From positions 124,001-188,000 of the forward strand of contig NZ_LGHK01000016.1 of NCBI RefSeq assembly GCF_001908235.1: a DNA stretch of 64,000 bases, given 5' to 3'. Of the stretch, positions 32,693-41,593 are shown one piece after another. How positions within the stretch are numbered: position 1 is the stretch's first letter; each line of letters starts with the position of its first letter. The stretch is from Bradyrhizobium sp. NAS96.2 (GTDB lineage: Bacteria; Pseudomonadota; Alphaproteobacteria; Rhizobiales; Xanthobacteraceae). The notes under the pieces were generated by a model. It worked only from the letters and a program-made list of their open reading frames with translations. It was not told the origin of the DNA and made no database searches. A program made the translations under genes and the position numbers.

Positions 32693-33430
32693 ATGACCGG
32701 TGCGCCGCCCATTGAACGAACTGCCGGCGCGCCGTTGTTTTCGAACAACAAACTATCGGTGCTGCGTAAGCATCCCTATTTCGCCGATCTCGAGCCCGAG
32801 GCATTCGATCAGCTCTGCCGCTATGCCAAGCACATCACGCTGAAGCGCGGCACGACGATCTTCTCCAAGGGCGATCCGGGCACCAGCCTGATTGCGGTGA
32901 TCTCGGGCACGGTGAAGATCAGCATCTCGTCACCAGATGGCCGCAACGCTATTCTGAACCTGATCGAGGCAGGCGAGATCTTCGGCGAGATCGCGCTGCT
33001 CGACGGTTTGTCGCGGACGGCAGACGCCACCGCCAATACCAATTGCGAGCTGTTCGTCATCGACCGGCGCGAGTTCATTCCGTTCGTGCGCAGCCAGCCG
33101 ACGCTTGCGATGAAGTTCATCGAGCTGCTGTGCGCGCGGTTGCGCTGGACCAGCGACCAGGTCGAGCAGGTGATCCTGCAGGACTTGCCGGGCCGGTTGG
33201 CCAGTGCGCTGCTGCGCCTCAGCGACAAGCACAAGCCGCAGGGGCGCACCATCTCGATCACCCAGCAGGAGATCAGCGAGATGGTCGGGATGACCCGCGA
33301 GAGCATCAACAAGCAGCTCCGCGCGTGGGCGACACGCGGCTGGGTCAGGCTCGAGCATGGCGCGATCGTGGTGCTGAAGCCAGAGTCGCTTCAGGCCCTG
33401 GTTGACGCCGGGGCCGACGACGGCGAGTAG
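32693..33430 (+). CDS. Crp/Fnr family transcriptional regulator
   Basis: 245 residues. The cyclic-nucleotide-binding domain spans about residues 30-145 (FGEIALLDGLSRTADATA matches the phosphate-binding cassette region). The C-terminal helix-turn-helix is TQQEISEMVGMTRESINKQLRAW. The N-terminal [4Fe-4S] cysteines of FNR/FixK are absent, so it is a Crp-like effector-binding type rather than an oxygen sensor. ATG 32693 is chosen; an upstream in-frame start (32621) adds residues without similarity. Single gene. Confidence 0.9.
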   Translation: MTGAPPIERTAGAPLFSNNKLSVLRKHPYFADLEPEAFDQLCRYAKHITLKRGTTIFSKGDPGTSLIAVISGTVKISISSPDGRNAILNLIEAGEIFGEIALLDGLSRTADATANTNCELFVIDRREFIPFVRSQPTLAMKFIELLCARLRWTSDQVEQVILQDLPGRLASALLRLSDKHKPQGRTISITQQEISEMVGMTRESINKQLRAWATRGWVRLEHGAIVVLKPESLQALVDAGADDGE

Positions 33431-33569
33431 CCGCGCCGGCCGCTCGTCCAGCTTCTGCACTTCACGAAACGGTGAGCCGGACAAAGCCTGTGAAACCATT
33501 CACATCGGCCTTGCGTGCCCTGCGGTAAGTGAGCCCCGGGTGGATCACGTCCGCACTGTGGAGGAATCC

Positions 33570-33839
33570 ATGCAGGGCTCTTTCGACAACCGACGTCAGG
33601 ACCCGGAAAGCAACTACAAGAGCTTCAGCATCAAGCTGATCGCGTTGCCGGTGCTCGTGATCGTTGCCTTTATCGGGATGCTCGTCAGTCACCCGGCCGC
33701 GGTCAAATGGATATCGGACGCGGCACAGGCCGAGTTCGTCGGAACCGACGCCGCCGACGCCAGCCCGCCGCCCAGGATCGCTCAGCCGGCGCCCACCGCT
33801 TTGCCGCGCAATGAGATGCGGACGGTGAAGGCCAACTGA
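33570..33839 (+). CDS. single-TM hypothetical protein
   Basis: 89 residues from ATG 33570 with GAGGA upstream. Hydrophilic start, one hydrophobic segment (IKLIALPVLVIVAFIGMLV, about 21-39), then a periplasmic Pro/Ala-rich tail (DASPPPRIAQPAPTALP). Similar in layout to the protein at 10950-11261. Function unknown. Confidence 0.55.
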   Translation: MQGSFDNRRQDPESNYKSFSIKLIALPVLVIVAFIGMLVSHPAAVKWISDAAQAEFVGTDAADASPPPRIAQPAPTALPRNEMRTVKAN

Positions 33840-33847
33840 TCGTTGAT

Positions 33848-33871
33848 GCCGTCGTCGCGCGCGACGACGGC
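33848..33871. terminator. 24-base perfect palindrome between convergent genes
   Basis: GCCGTCGTCGCG (33848-33859) followed directly by its complement CGCGACGACGGC (33860-33871). It lies nine bases after the plus-strand stop and 22 before the minus-strand stop, so it probably serves as a bidirectional terminator. No long T-tract on either side. Confidence 0.55.
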
Positions 33872-33892
33872 AAGTTAGATCGTGCAACCGCC

Positions 33893-34985
33893 TCACGCGG
33901 CAACGCCGAGCAGCTTCGCTGCGGTCCGGCCGAGAATGTTCGCCTTATCGTCGTCGCTCAGCGACGCGCAGGCGAAGATGTGGTCGACTGGCGCCAGTTG
34001 CCATGGATAGGGATAGTCGCTTCCCAGCACGATCTGGCCGGCGCCGACCTGGGCGGCGAGGCGCCGGATCGCCTCCGGCGTGAAGATCAGGGAGTCGAAG
34101 TAGATCTGCTTGAGATATTCGGTCGGCGCCTTCTGGGGCTTGATCTCCGGATTGCATCCCTTCGGTCCGACCAGGCAGGGATGGTCCGAGCGATCGGCAT
34201 GGGAGGGGAGATAGCCGCCGCCATGCGCGGCGATGACCTTCAATCCGGGGAAGCGATCGAACGTCCCCTCGAAGATCAAATGCGAGAGCGCGATCGTGGT
34301 CTCGAGCGGATTGCCGATCGTGTTGCCGAGCCAGCCATTGCCGGAGAGCCGCTTGCCGAGCTCGGGAACGCCCAGCGGATGGATGAACAGGGGACGCCGA
34401 GTTCCTCGGCCTTGGCCCACACCGGATGAAACCTGGGATCGGAGAATTCGATGCCATCGACGACACCGCCGATCGCCGCGCCCTTCAGCCCCTGCTTCTT
34501 CACGGCTGTCTCCAGCTCCTGCACCGCAAGGTCCGGTGCCTGCAATGTCAGCGAGGCGAAAGCTGCAAACCGCTCGGGCTTCGAGGCGCAGAGTTCGGCA
34601 AGCTTTTCATTTTGGATCTTCACGATCTTCCCGGCGAGGTCGCGATCGCGGTCGTACCAGAACGGGTTGATCGAGAGCACCTCCATATCGACGGCCTGCG
34701 CGTCCATCACAGCCAGGCGCTTGTCGATCTCGATGAAGGCTTCGGCGGCGCCGTTGACCGGCGGCAGTTGATATTTTCCGGCATCGGCGCCGAGGAGGGC
34801 GCCCGCCTCGCGGAAGTGGCAATGCGAGTGAATGTCGATCGTCTTCACGCGCTTGCCGTCGACGCTGACCGGCAACTTCTGCCGCGACGGCTGTGCATTC
34901 GCGTTGTGGACGAGCCCGCAGCCGCAGAACACGATGCCTGCTGCCGCCGTCGCTCCCGCTTTCAGGAAATCAGGCCTGTGGTCAT
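33893..34985 (-). pseudogene. amidohydrolase family 2 (PF04909-like), frameshifted
   Basis: Metal-dependent TIM-barrel hydrolase/decarboxylase of the ACMSD type: the HxH pair is in IDIHSHCHF and a late metal site in AAHGGGYLPSH. At G-run 34390-34393 one base is missing. The frame ending VPCSSIRWAF should read VPLFIHPLGVPELGKRL, which continues in the second frame to the stop at 33893. The 5' end looks broken too. ATG 34985 has GGGAGG in place but reaches a stop after seven codons, while the shifted frame gives DFLKAGATAAGIVFCGCG, a Tat-like signal. A GTG at 34932 would give a short start. It lies downstream of the TRAP genes on the same strand. Confidence 0.8.
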
Positions 34986-35146
34986 GACGATCGCCTCCCT
35001 GTCTCTTTGTTATGGATGGACAGCGTAAGGGATGTCGGTTGGCGGTCGCAAGATCACACGCTGTGCGTGTCGCGCAATGTTGATCTGCTCAGACCGGCTT
35101 GATGCCGGCCCTTTGTGCAAGGGCGACGGAACAGTTCCGCTTGCGT

Positions 35147-36442
35147 TCAGTGCAGGACCTGAAGCTGCCTCGGCAGCCAGAGTGAGATTTCCGGCAGATA
35201 TGTCACGCACATCAGCACAAAGAACATCACCGCATAGAACGGCCAGATCTTGCGCATGACCTGCTCGATCGTGACCTCGCCGACCGCGCAGCCGACAAAC
35301 AGGATCGCGCCGACCGGCGGATGGCACAGGCCGATGCCGAGATTGAGCAGCATGATCATGCCGAAATGGACCGGATCGACGCCGAAGTTCTTCATGACCG
35401 GCAGCAGGATCGGCGTTGCGATCAGGATCGACGGCGCCATGTCGACCAGCGTGCCGAGCACCAGCAGCAGGACGTTGATCAGGAGCAGGATGACGTACTT
35501 GTTGTCGGAGATCGACAGGAAGAAGGCGGTCATCTTGGCCGGCATCTGCGTCAGGGCCATGATGTAGCCGACGCTGGAGGCGCAGGCGATCAGCGTCATC
35601 ACCATGGCGACGGTGCGCAGCGTGCGATGCAGCAGCACCGGCAGGTCACGCCAGCGATAGTCGCGATAGATGAACATGGTGACGAAGAAGGCCCAGATGC
35701 AGGCGATGGCGCCGGCCTCGATTGCGGTGAAGATGCCGCCGAGAATGCCGCCCAGGATGATGACGAGGGTGATGAGGCCCCAGGAGGCATCGATGGCGAT
35801 CCGAATTGCATCCTTGGCCGGCACGGTCTGGCCGTGCGGATGCTTCTCGCGATAGGCGACGGCGAGGCACAGAATGATCAGCGAGAAGCCGAGCAGCAGC
35901 CCGGGGAATACGCCGGCCATGAAGAGGGCGCTGATCGAGATCGTTCCGCCGGTCGCAAGCGAGTAGAGCACCGCATTGTGGCTCGGCGGCACCAGAAGGG
36001 CCTGGACCGACGAGGTGATCGTCAGGTTGGTGGCGAACACGCGCGGATAGCCGTTCTGTTCCATCTGCGGGATCATCACCGAACCGATCGCCGATGTATC
36101 GGCGACGGCCGATCCGGAGATGCCGCTCAGGAACGTCGTTGCCAGCACGTTGACGATCGAAAGGCCGCCACGCAAACGGGTCAGCCCCACCAGCACGTCG
36201 GCAAACGCAACCAGGCGACGGGCCATGCCGCCCTCTGCCATGATGGCGCCGGCCAGCACGAAAAACGGGATCGTAAGCATCGCGACCTTGCTGACACCGT
36301 CGGAGATCTTCAGCATCACCGCTTCCAGCGGAATGCCGATCCACAAGGCGCCGACGATGGCGGCCATCGCCAGCGAGTAGGCGATCGGCATGCCGATCAG
36401 AAAACAGAGCAGCATGGTCGCGAGCAGGATGGAGATGTCCAT
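35147..36442 (-). CDS. TRAP transporter large permease (DctM family)
   Basis: 431 residues with about 12 hydrophobic segments. FLSGISGSAVADTSAIGSVMIPQM and FTAIEAGAIACIWAFFV are the DctM hallmarks. It uses a Na+ or H+ gradient to take up a solute delivered by the TRAP binding protein. The start is 15 bases after the small permease stop. Confidence 0.92.
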   Translation of the reverse strand: MDISILLATMLLCFLIGMPIAYSLAMAAIVGALWIGIPLEAVMLKISDGVSKVAMLTIPFFVLAGAIMAEGGMARRLVAFADVLVGLTRLRGGLSIVNVLATTFLSGISGSAVADTSAIGSVMIPQMEQNGYPRVFATNLTITSSVQALLVPPSHNAVLYSLATGGTISISALFMAGVFPGLLLGFSLIILCLAVAYREKHPHGQTVPAKDAIRIAIDASWGLITLVIILGGILGGIFTAIEAGAIACIWAFFVTMFIYRDYRWRDLPVLLHRTLRTVAMVMTLIACASSVGYIMALTQMPAKMTAFFLSISDNKYVILLLINVLLLVLGTLVDMAPSILIATPILLPVMKNFGVDPVHFGMIMLLNLGIGLCHPPVGAILFVGCAVGEVTIEQVMRKIWPFYAVMFFVLMCVTYLPEISLWLPRQLQVLH

Positions 36443-36457
36443 GGTGGCTTCTCGCGG

Positions 36458-36976
36458 TCAGTCGATCGATGCGTCGCAATGCGGGCCGATCGGATCGGGC
36501 GGTGCACCAAGGAAGATCCGTTCGATGATGAACAGCAGCAGGCAGGCGCCGCCGATCGGAATTGGAAGATAGGTGACGCCGACCGACAGCGACGGAAAGT
36601 CGGCGATCGTGTTGTGCCAGGTCACCTCGACGAGCCGATAGCCCCAGATTATCATGAACAGCGCGATCAGGCCCATCAGCAGTTGCACGACAAGGTCGAC
36701 CAGCGCCCGGAGCGGGTCCGGCAGCTTGCCGGCAAAATAGCCGACGTTCATATGCAGGTTGAGCCGATAGCCCGCCGCCGCACCGATGAAGGTCACGACG
36801 ATTGTGAGCAGCACCGCGAGCGGTTCGGGCCAGGAGGCGGCGCTGTTCAGGACGTAGCGCGTGAACACTGCCCAGGGGATGACCGCTGAAATCAGGATCA
36901 GCGCGGCAGACCCCGTGATGACGCAGGCCAGATACAGATAGTCCATCGCGCGGCGATATGATCCGGCCATGTCCAT
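36458..36976 (-). CDS. TRAP transporter small permease (DctQ family)
   Basis: 172 residues with four hydrophobic segments. VIPWAVFTRYVLNSAASWPEPLAVLLTIVVTFIGAAAGYR (in overlapping parts) is the DctQ core. Met1 (36976) and Met3 (36970) are both possible starts behind ACGGGAA. It lies 36 bases after the binding-protein stop and just before the large permease. Confidence 0.9.
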   Translation of the reverse strand: MDMAGSYRRAMDYLYLACVITGSAALILISAVIPWAVFTRYVLNSAASWPEPLAVLLTIVVTFIGAAAGYRLNLHMNVGYFAGKLPDPLRALVDLVVQLLMGLIALFMIIWGYRLVEVTWHNTIADFPSLSVGVTYLPIPIGGACLLLFIIERIFLGAPPDPIGPHCDASID

Positions 36977-37012
36977 TTCCCGTATGTTGTCGATTTCCCG
37001 CGTGGTGCCGTG

Positions 37013-38045
37013 TCAGGCAGACTGGATGCGTCCGATCATGTCCTGGTATTTCGGGCCGTATTTGTCCCATACCGGCTTGACCGCATTCTGGAATGGCGTT
37101 TTGTCGGCGATCTCGATGATCTCGCAGCCGACGGCTTTCGCTTTCTCCATCGCCTGCTGCTCGTATGTGTTCCAAAGCCCGCGCTCTTCCATTTGCGCCT
37201 CGCGGGCAAGCGTCCTGATCAGCGCCTGGTCATCGGCCGCCAGCGTGGACCAGGCCCGCTTCGAGAACACCAGCACCTCGGGAACGATCAGGTGCTCAGT
37301 GAGCGAGAAGTGCTTCGCCGCGGTGTAATGATTGCTGAAGACGTAGCTCGGGGGGATTGTTCTCGGCGCCGTCGATGACGCCGGTCTGCAGCGCGCTGAA
37401 CACCTGGTCGTAACCCATCGCGACGCCGTTGCCGCCGAGCGCATTCATCATGTCGATGAAGATCGGATTGCCGATGACGCGGAATTTGAGGCCCTTGATG
37501 TCGGCGATCGTCTTGATCGGATGCTTGGTGTTGTAGAGGCTGCGCGCGCCGGAATTCATCCAGCACAGTGCGACCAGGCCGGCATTCGGGCTCGCCGTGA
37601 TCTTGTCCAGCAGCTCCTGGCCGATCGGGCCATCCATCATCCGCTCGGCATGCGCCATGTTCTTGAACAGGAAGGGCATGTTGACGACGTTGATGTCGTC
37701 GACGATCGGACCGATCGAGCCCGCGCTGACGCGAAGCATCTGGATCGCGCCGATCTGGGTCTGCTCGATGGTTTCCTTCTCGCCGCCGAGCTGCATCGAG
37801 GGGAACATCTGCAGCGAGAGGCGGCCGTTGGTCGCCGCCGCAAGCTTCTTGCCGAGAGTTTCCGTCGCGACCACGGTCGGGTAGCCGGGCGGTTGCACGT
37901 CTGACGCCTTGAAGACTGCTTTCGACTGGCCGAGCGCGCTCTGCGTCGAGGTCGCAACCGCGGCGCCCAGGCCGGCGCCGATCTTGATGATGTCGCGACG
38001 GTTGAGCCCGGCACCGCGGGCCCGCGATCGATCTGTGCGGTTCAT
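37013..38045 (-). pseudogene. TRAP solute-binding protein (DctP family), frameshifted at 37350-37355
   Basis: Starts at ATG 38045 behind GGGAGG with a Tat signal (LNRRDIIKIGAGLGAAVATS). Body segments KLAAATNGRLSLQMFPSMQLGGEKE and KTIADIKGLKFRVIGNP are DctP-like. At the six-base run 37350-37355 the frame reads GAENNPPELR; five bases would give GAENNPPSYVFSNHYTAAKHF, which continues in the other frame to the stop at 37013. One extra base explains the break. It is the first gene of the TRAP operon; if the break is real the transporter would be dead. Confidence 0.88.
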
Positions 38046-38086
38046 TATCATTCCTCCCAAAATGCCTGGCCGGACTCCGGCCGCGG

Positions 38087-38830
38087 TCATGCCGGCTGGC
38101 GTTGCTCGTCGAAGAACTCCGGATTGTTGTGCTGGGTGGCCGCGATGTCGGCCAGAAGCCGTTCGAGATGTCTCGTCATCGCCGCTCCGGCGGCTGCCGG
38201 GTCGCGTGCCTCCATCGCGGCCATGACGGCCTCGTGCTCGGTGATGACCTCGGCCATCCGCCCACGCTGCGGCAAGGTGAGCCACCGGAAGCGGTCGACG
38301 TGAACCTTGACCTGCAGGATCAGCTTCCAGATGCCGGGGTGTCCGGCAATTTCGGCGATGGCGGCGTGAAAGGCCTCGTCGGCCTGATGGAATGCCTCGC
38401 GATCATCGGCCTTCTCGGCCTCGCGCTGGCGTTCGAGGATCGCGTGCAGGCCGAGGATCTGGCTGGCGCTGGCGCGCTCGGTCGCCATGCGGGTCGTGGT
38501 TTCCTCCAGCGACCTGCGGACGATGATTGCCTCCGGGAGAGTGGCGAGCGGGATGCGCGACACGAAGATGCCCGACTGCGGGAAAATCTCGACCAGGCCT
38601 TCGTCCGACAGGCGCAGGATGGCTTCCCGCACCGGCGTCCGGCTGACGCCATAGGAGCGTGCGATCTCGGCCTCGATGATCGGGGCGCCCGGTCTGCGCC
38701 GCAAGGAGACAAGTTCAGCGCGCAGCTCGGCATAGATCCGCGCCGCCGCCGTTGCGGTTCGTGGACGACCGGTCCGCCGGCGGCCGGCGAGGTTGCGGAG
38801 CTCCGACTTCTTCGGCGAGCGGGCGGGCAT
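38087..38830 (-). CDS. GntR family regulator (FCD subgroup)
   Basis: 247 residues. Winged helix at about 35-90 (AEIARSYGVSRTPVREAILRLSDEGLVEIFPQSGIFVSRI in parts), then an all-helical FCD effector domain with the metal/ligand motif residues in DEAFHAAIAEIAGHPG and EHEAVMAAMEARD. Start ATG 38830 has GGGAGC upstream; the frame extends far upstream only by chance. It lies just upstream of the TRAP operon on the same strand and divergent from the SDR gene, so it probably regulates both. Confidence 0.88.
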   Translation of the reverse strand: MPARSPKKSELRNLAGRRRTGRPRTATAAARIYAELRAELVSLRRRPGAPIIEAEIARSYGVSRTPVREAILRLSDEGLVEIFPQSGIFVSRIPLATLPEAIIVRRSLEETTTRMATERASASQILGLHAILERQREAEKADDREAFHQADEAFHAAIAEIAGHPGIWKLILQVKVHVDRFRWLTLPQRGRMAEVITEHEAVMAAMEARDPAAAGAAMTRHLERLLADIAATQHNNPEFFDEQRQPA

Positions 38831-38847
38831 TCTTGCTCCCAAAACTG

Positions 38848-38861
38848 ATATATTAGTATAT
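38848..38861. promoter_or_regulatory. probable GntR operator
   Basis: ATATATTAGTATAT, palindromic at 12 of 14 positions, in an AT-rich patch between the GntR start (38830) and the SDR start (38912). Position and symmetry fit an autoregulatory operator that also controls the SDR gene. Confidence 0.5.
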
Positions 38862-38911
38862 GAGGCAATCGCTGAAGGCAAACGAGCTTCGCTCACATCC
38901 CGGGAGGTCAC

Positions 38912-39718
38912 GTGACCGACTACCGCAAGCTGTTCGATCTCACCGGCAAGACCGCCGTGGTGCTGGGCGCCGCCTCCGGTATCGGCAAATCCTCGGCTGA
39001 AGCGCTGGTCTCGCTTGGCGCGCGCGTGCTGTGCGCCGATCGTACGCTGGAGGGTGCGGAGTCGACCGCTGCAGCGATCCGGGAGCAGGGTGGATCGGCA
39101 ACGGCCGCGGCCTGCGATGCGGCCGATCGTGCCGGCGTCGAGGCGCTGGCGACCAAGGCGCTTGCGGAATTGCAACGCGTCGACATCGCCGTCACCACGC
39201 CGGGGCTGAACATCCGCAAGACCATCCTCGACTACACCGAGGAGGATCTCGACCGCGTCATCAACCTCAACATCAAGGGCACGGTCTGGTTCTTCCAGGC
39301 ATTCGGCCGCATCATGGTCAAGCAGCAAGGCGGCAGCCTGATTGCCTGCTCCTCGGTGCGCGCCGTGACGATCGAGCCGGGGCTCGCAGTCTATGGTTCG
39401 ACCAAGGCCGCGATCAGTCTCCTGGTCAAGGGCTTCGCGTCCGAGGTCGGCCGCTCTGGCGTCCGCGTCAACGCCATCGCGCCGAGCATCGCGGAGACCG
39501 CGTTGACCGGCCCGTTCAAGCAGCGACCGGACATCTACAATCTCTACGCCGGCCACACCGTGTTCAATCGCTGGAGCAGCGCCGACGAAGTTGCCACCGC
39601 CGTTGCCTATCTCGCATCCGACGCAGCGAGCTATGTTAGCGGCAGCACATTGTTCGTCGACGGCGGCTGGACGGCGGTCGATGGACCGCCGACGGGTCTC
39701 ACCCAATTGGGGCGCTAG
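38912..39718 (+). CDS. short-chain dehydrogenase/reductase
   Basis: 268 residues from GTG 38912. NAD(P)-binding loop GAASGIGK (about 20-27), NLNIKG, catalytic Ser in CSSVRA and YGSTK with Tyr/Lys, and the late FVDGGWTAVDG. A classical SDR, so it oxidises or reduces a hydroxyl/keto compound in the cytosol. It shares a control region with the GntR gene and may act on the TRAP substrate. Its stop abuts the convergent ModA-like gene with no gap. Confidence 0.9.
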   Translation: MTDYRKLFDLTGKTAVVLGAASGIGKSSAEALVSLGARVLCADRTLEGAESTAAAIREQGGSATAAACDAADRAGVEALATKALAELQRVDIAVTTPGLNIRKTILDYTEEDLDRVINLNIKGTVWFFQAFGRIMVKQQGGSLIACSSVRAVTIEPGLAVYGSTKAAISLLVKGFASEVGRSGVRVNAIAPSIAETALTGPFKQRPDIYNLYAGHTVFNRWSSADEVATAVAYLASDAASYVSGSTLFVDGGWTAVDGPPTGLTQLGR

Positions 39719-40429
39719 CTACGACGCCGGGCCGGAGACGAAACCTGCCTGACTGCGCAGCTCAGTCGCATCCGTCGACGTCAGCAACGCGATCAGGCGT
39801 TGCGCCTGCGGTGCAGCCGATGACTGCGTTGCAACGGCAGCCGTATACATGGTCGCGAGCCCGCATCCCGGCGGCAAGGTGCCAGAAAGCACGACACCGG
39901 GAGTGTTGATGATCTCGGTCGATTGCGTGCAACCGATCGGCCGCTGGTCTCGGGATTCGGCCAGATGCCGCATCGCGGTCGCGCCGTTCGGAAAGATCTT
40001 CAGCCGGTCGGCGACGGCGTTAGTGATGGCGAGTTGTGCCAGCACCTTGGCGACATGAATCCCGGCAGTTGACGCCTCGATATCTGGCACGAAGATCGCG
40101 TCCGCGGCGAGCAGCACTGTACGCAGGCTTGCTGCGTCCTCGGCTTGTGCCGCTGGATCGCCCGCGCGGACCGCAAGCGCCGTTTCAACGCGGCCGATGT
40201 CGGCGATCGAGCTGCGCAGGACCAGCCCTTCGTCCACAAGCTTAGCGATCAGCGCAGCGGTCAGGATGACGATGTCGGTCGGAACGCCGGCGCGCAACCT
40301 GTCGGCCATGGCGCCGACCGCGCCAAAATCACCGGCAATCCCGAGGCCGGTTTCGGCCTCAAAGGCAGGCGCAAGGCTGCGCACCAGTCCCTGCGCCGCG
40401 CCGCCGCTCAGGATATTCAACGTCTTCAT
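39719..40429 (-). CDS. ModA-like substrate-binding domain protein without signal peptide
   Basis: 236 residues. The start (MKTLNILSGGAAQGLVRSLAPAF) is directly the first strand of a type 2 periplasmic-binding fold, and AMADRLRAGVPTDIVILTAALIAKLVDEG in parts is ModA-like. No signal peptide is present, so it should remain in the cytosol. It could be a sensor or a protein that lost its export signal. ATG 40429 has no long alternative with a signal. Convergent with the SDR and 38 bases downstream of the TctC gene. Confidence 0.7.
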   Translation of the reverse strand: MKTLNILSGGAAQGLVRSLAPAFEAETGLGIAGDFGAVGAMADRLRAGVPTDIVILTAALIAKLVDEGLVLRSSIADIGRVETALAVRAGDPAAQAEDAASLRTVLLAADAIFVPDIEASTAGIHVAKVLAQLAITNAVADRLKIFPNGATAMRHLAESRDQRPIGCTQSTEIINTPGVVLSGTLPPGCGLATMYTAAVATQSSAAPQAQRLIALLTSTDATELRSQAGFVSGPAS

Positions 40430-40467
40430 GTGCACTGTTCCATCACCACGGTCCTGCCGCCACGTGC

Positions 40468-41442
40468 CTATTCGGTCTTGTCCAGTCGTTTGACGACGTC
40501 CGCCCACTTCACGATATCGGCGCGCAGGAACGTGTCGAATGCTTCCGGCGTCATCGTCATCGGCACCGCGCCCTGTTCGGCCCAGAGCTTCTCGACCTCC
40601 GGCCGCCTGACCGCTGCATTCACGGCCGTGTTGAGTTTGTCGATGATCGGCTTCGGCGTACCCGCTGGCGCCATCAGCCCGAGCCAGATCGTCGCCTCAT
40701 AACCGGAAACGCCCGCCTCGATGACCGTCGGAACGTCGGGCAGCACCGCGGAACGGGTCTTGCCGGTTGTGGCAAGCGCGCGGACCTGGTTTTCGGCAAC
40801 ATTCGGTGCCATCGCCGGCACGGCATCGATCATCATCTGGACCTGGCCACCGATGACGCCGCTGCGGGCCTCGCCGCTGTTGCGGTAGGGCACGTGCACG
40901 ACGTTGATCCCGGCCATGGCTTTGAACAACTCGCCGGCCATGTGATAAGGCGTTCCCTGACCCGACGAGGCGTAGTTCAGCTTTCCGGGCTCTGCCTTTG
41001 CGAGCGCGATGAATTCCTGCAGCGTCCTTGCCGGCACGGCGGGGTGGACCACGATCACGAGATCCGATGTGTTCAGCGATGCGACCGGCACGAGGTCGCG
41101 CATCAGCTCGTATTTGCGTTGGGGCACCAGCGATTCATTCGCGGTCTGGGTGTTCGACATCATCAGCAGGGTATAGCCATCGGCCGGCGCCTTCGCGACA
41201 TCGAGCGTGCCGATCACGCCGCCGGCGCCGGTGCGGTTCTCCACCACGAAGGGCTGGCCGAGACTTTCCTGCAAGATGCTGCCGATCTGCCGCGCAACGA
41301 CGTCGGCCGGACCGCCGGGGCCGAAGGGAACGATGATCCTGACCGGCCGCGCGGGGTAATCCTCGGCGTCGGCATATGAGCCCGACATCGACACGGTCAG
41401 CAATGCCGCGACACACATCAAGGCGCACCGAAAGCCCGCCAT
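40468..41442 (-). CDS. Bug/TctC family solute-binding protein
   Basis: 324 residues with a Sec signal (CALMCVAALLTVSMSGSYADA). The Bug signature YPARPVRIIVPFGPGGPADVVAR begins the mature protein; later IGTLDVAKAPADGYTLLMM and GQVQMMIDAVPA. It binds a carboxylate-type solute in the periplasm. No TctA/TctB is adjacent; the nearest set (59699-61775) has its own TctC at 56499. An orphan or a sensor-type Bug. Confidence 0.9.
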   Translation of the reverse strand: MAGFRCALMCVAALLTVSMSGSYADAEDYPARPVRIIVPFGPGGPADVVARQIGSILQESLGQPFVVENRTGAGGVIGTLDVAKAPADGYTLLMMSNTQTANESLVPQRKYELMRDLVPVASLNTSDLVIVVHPAVPARTLQEFIALAKAEPGKLNYASSGQGTPYHMAGELFKAMAGINVVHVPYRNSGEARSGVIGGQVQMMIDAVPAMAPNVAENQVRALATTGKTRSAVLPDVPTVIEAGVSGYEATIWLGLMAPAGTPKPIIDKLNTAVNAAVRRPEVEKLWAEQGAVPMTMTPEAFDTFLRADIVKWADVVKRLDKTE

Positions 41443-41593
41443 TGATCGTCTCCCCCAACTTTAGTCTTCTTTCTTGATCAGAAGTCTAACTGCAACCTGA
41501 AGGCTCTGTCGACGACAGACTCCGTCTTCGCGCATCGGAATAAGAGCGGGAGGACGGTCTACTCAAACTTCGCCATCACGTGCGGGGAATCAA

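Noticed and set aside
32693..33430. FNR/FixK-type oxygen sensor
   Set aside because: The N-terminal cysteine cluster needed for an oxygen-sensing [4Fe-4S] centre is missing.
35321..36889. A 522-residue plus-strand frame
   Set aside because: It is antisense to the TRAP permease genes, is extremely rich in Asp, Gln, His and Arg, and has no recognisable domain; a GC-rich shadow frame.
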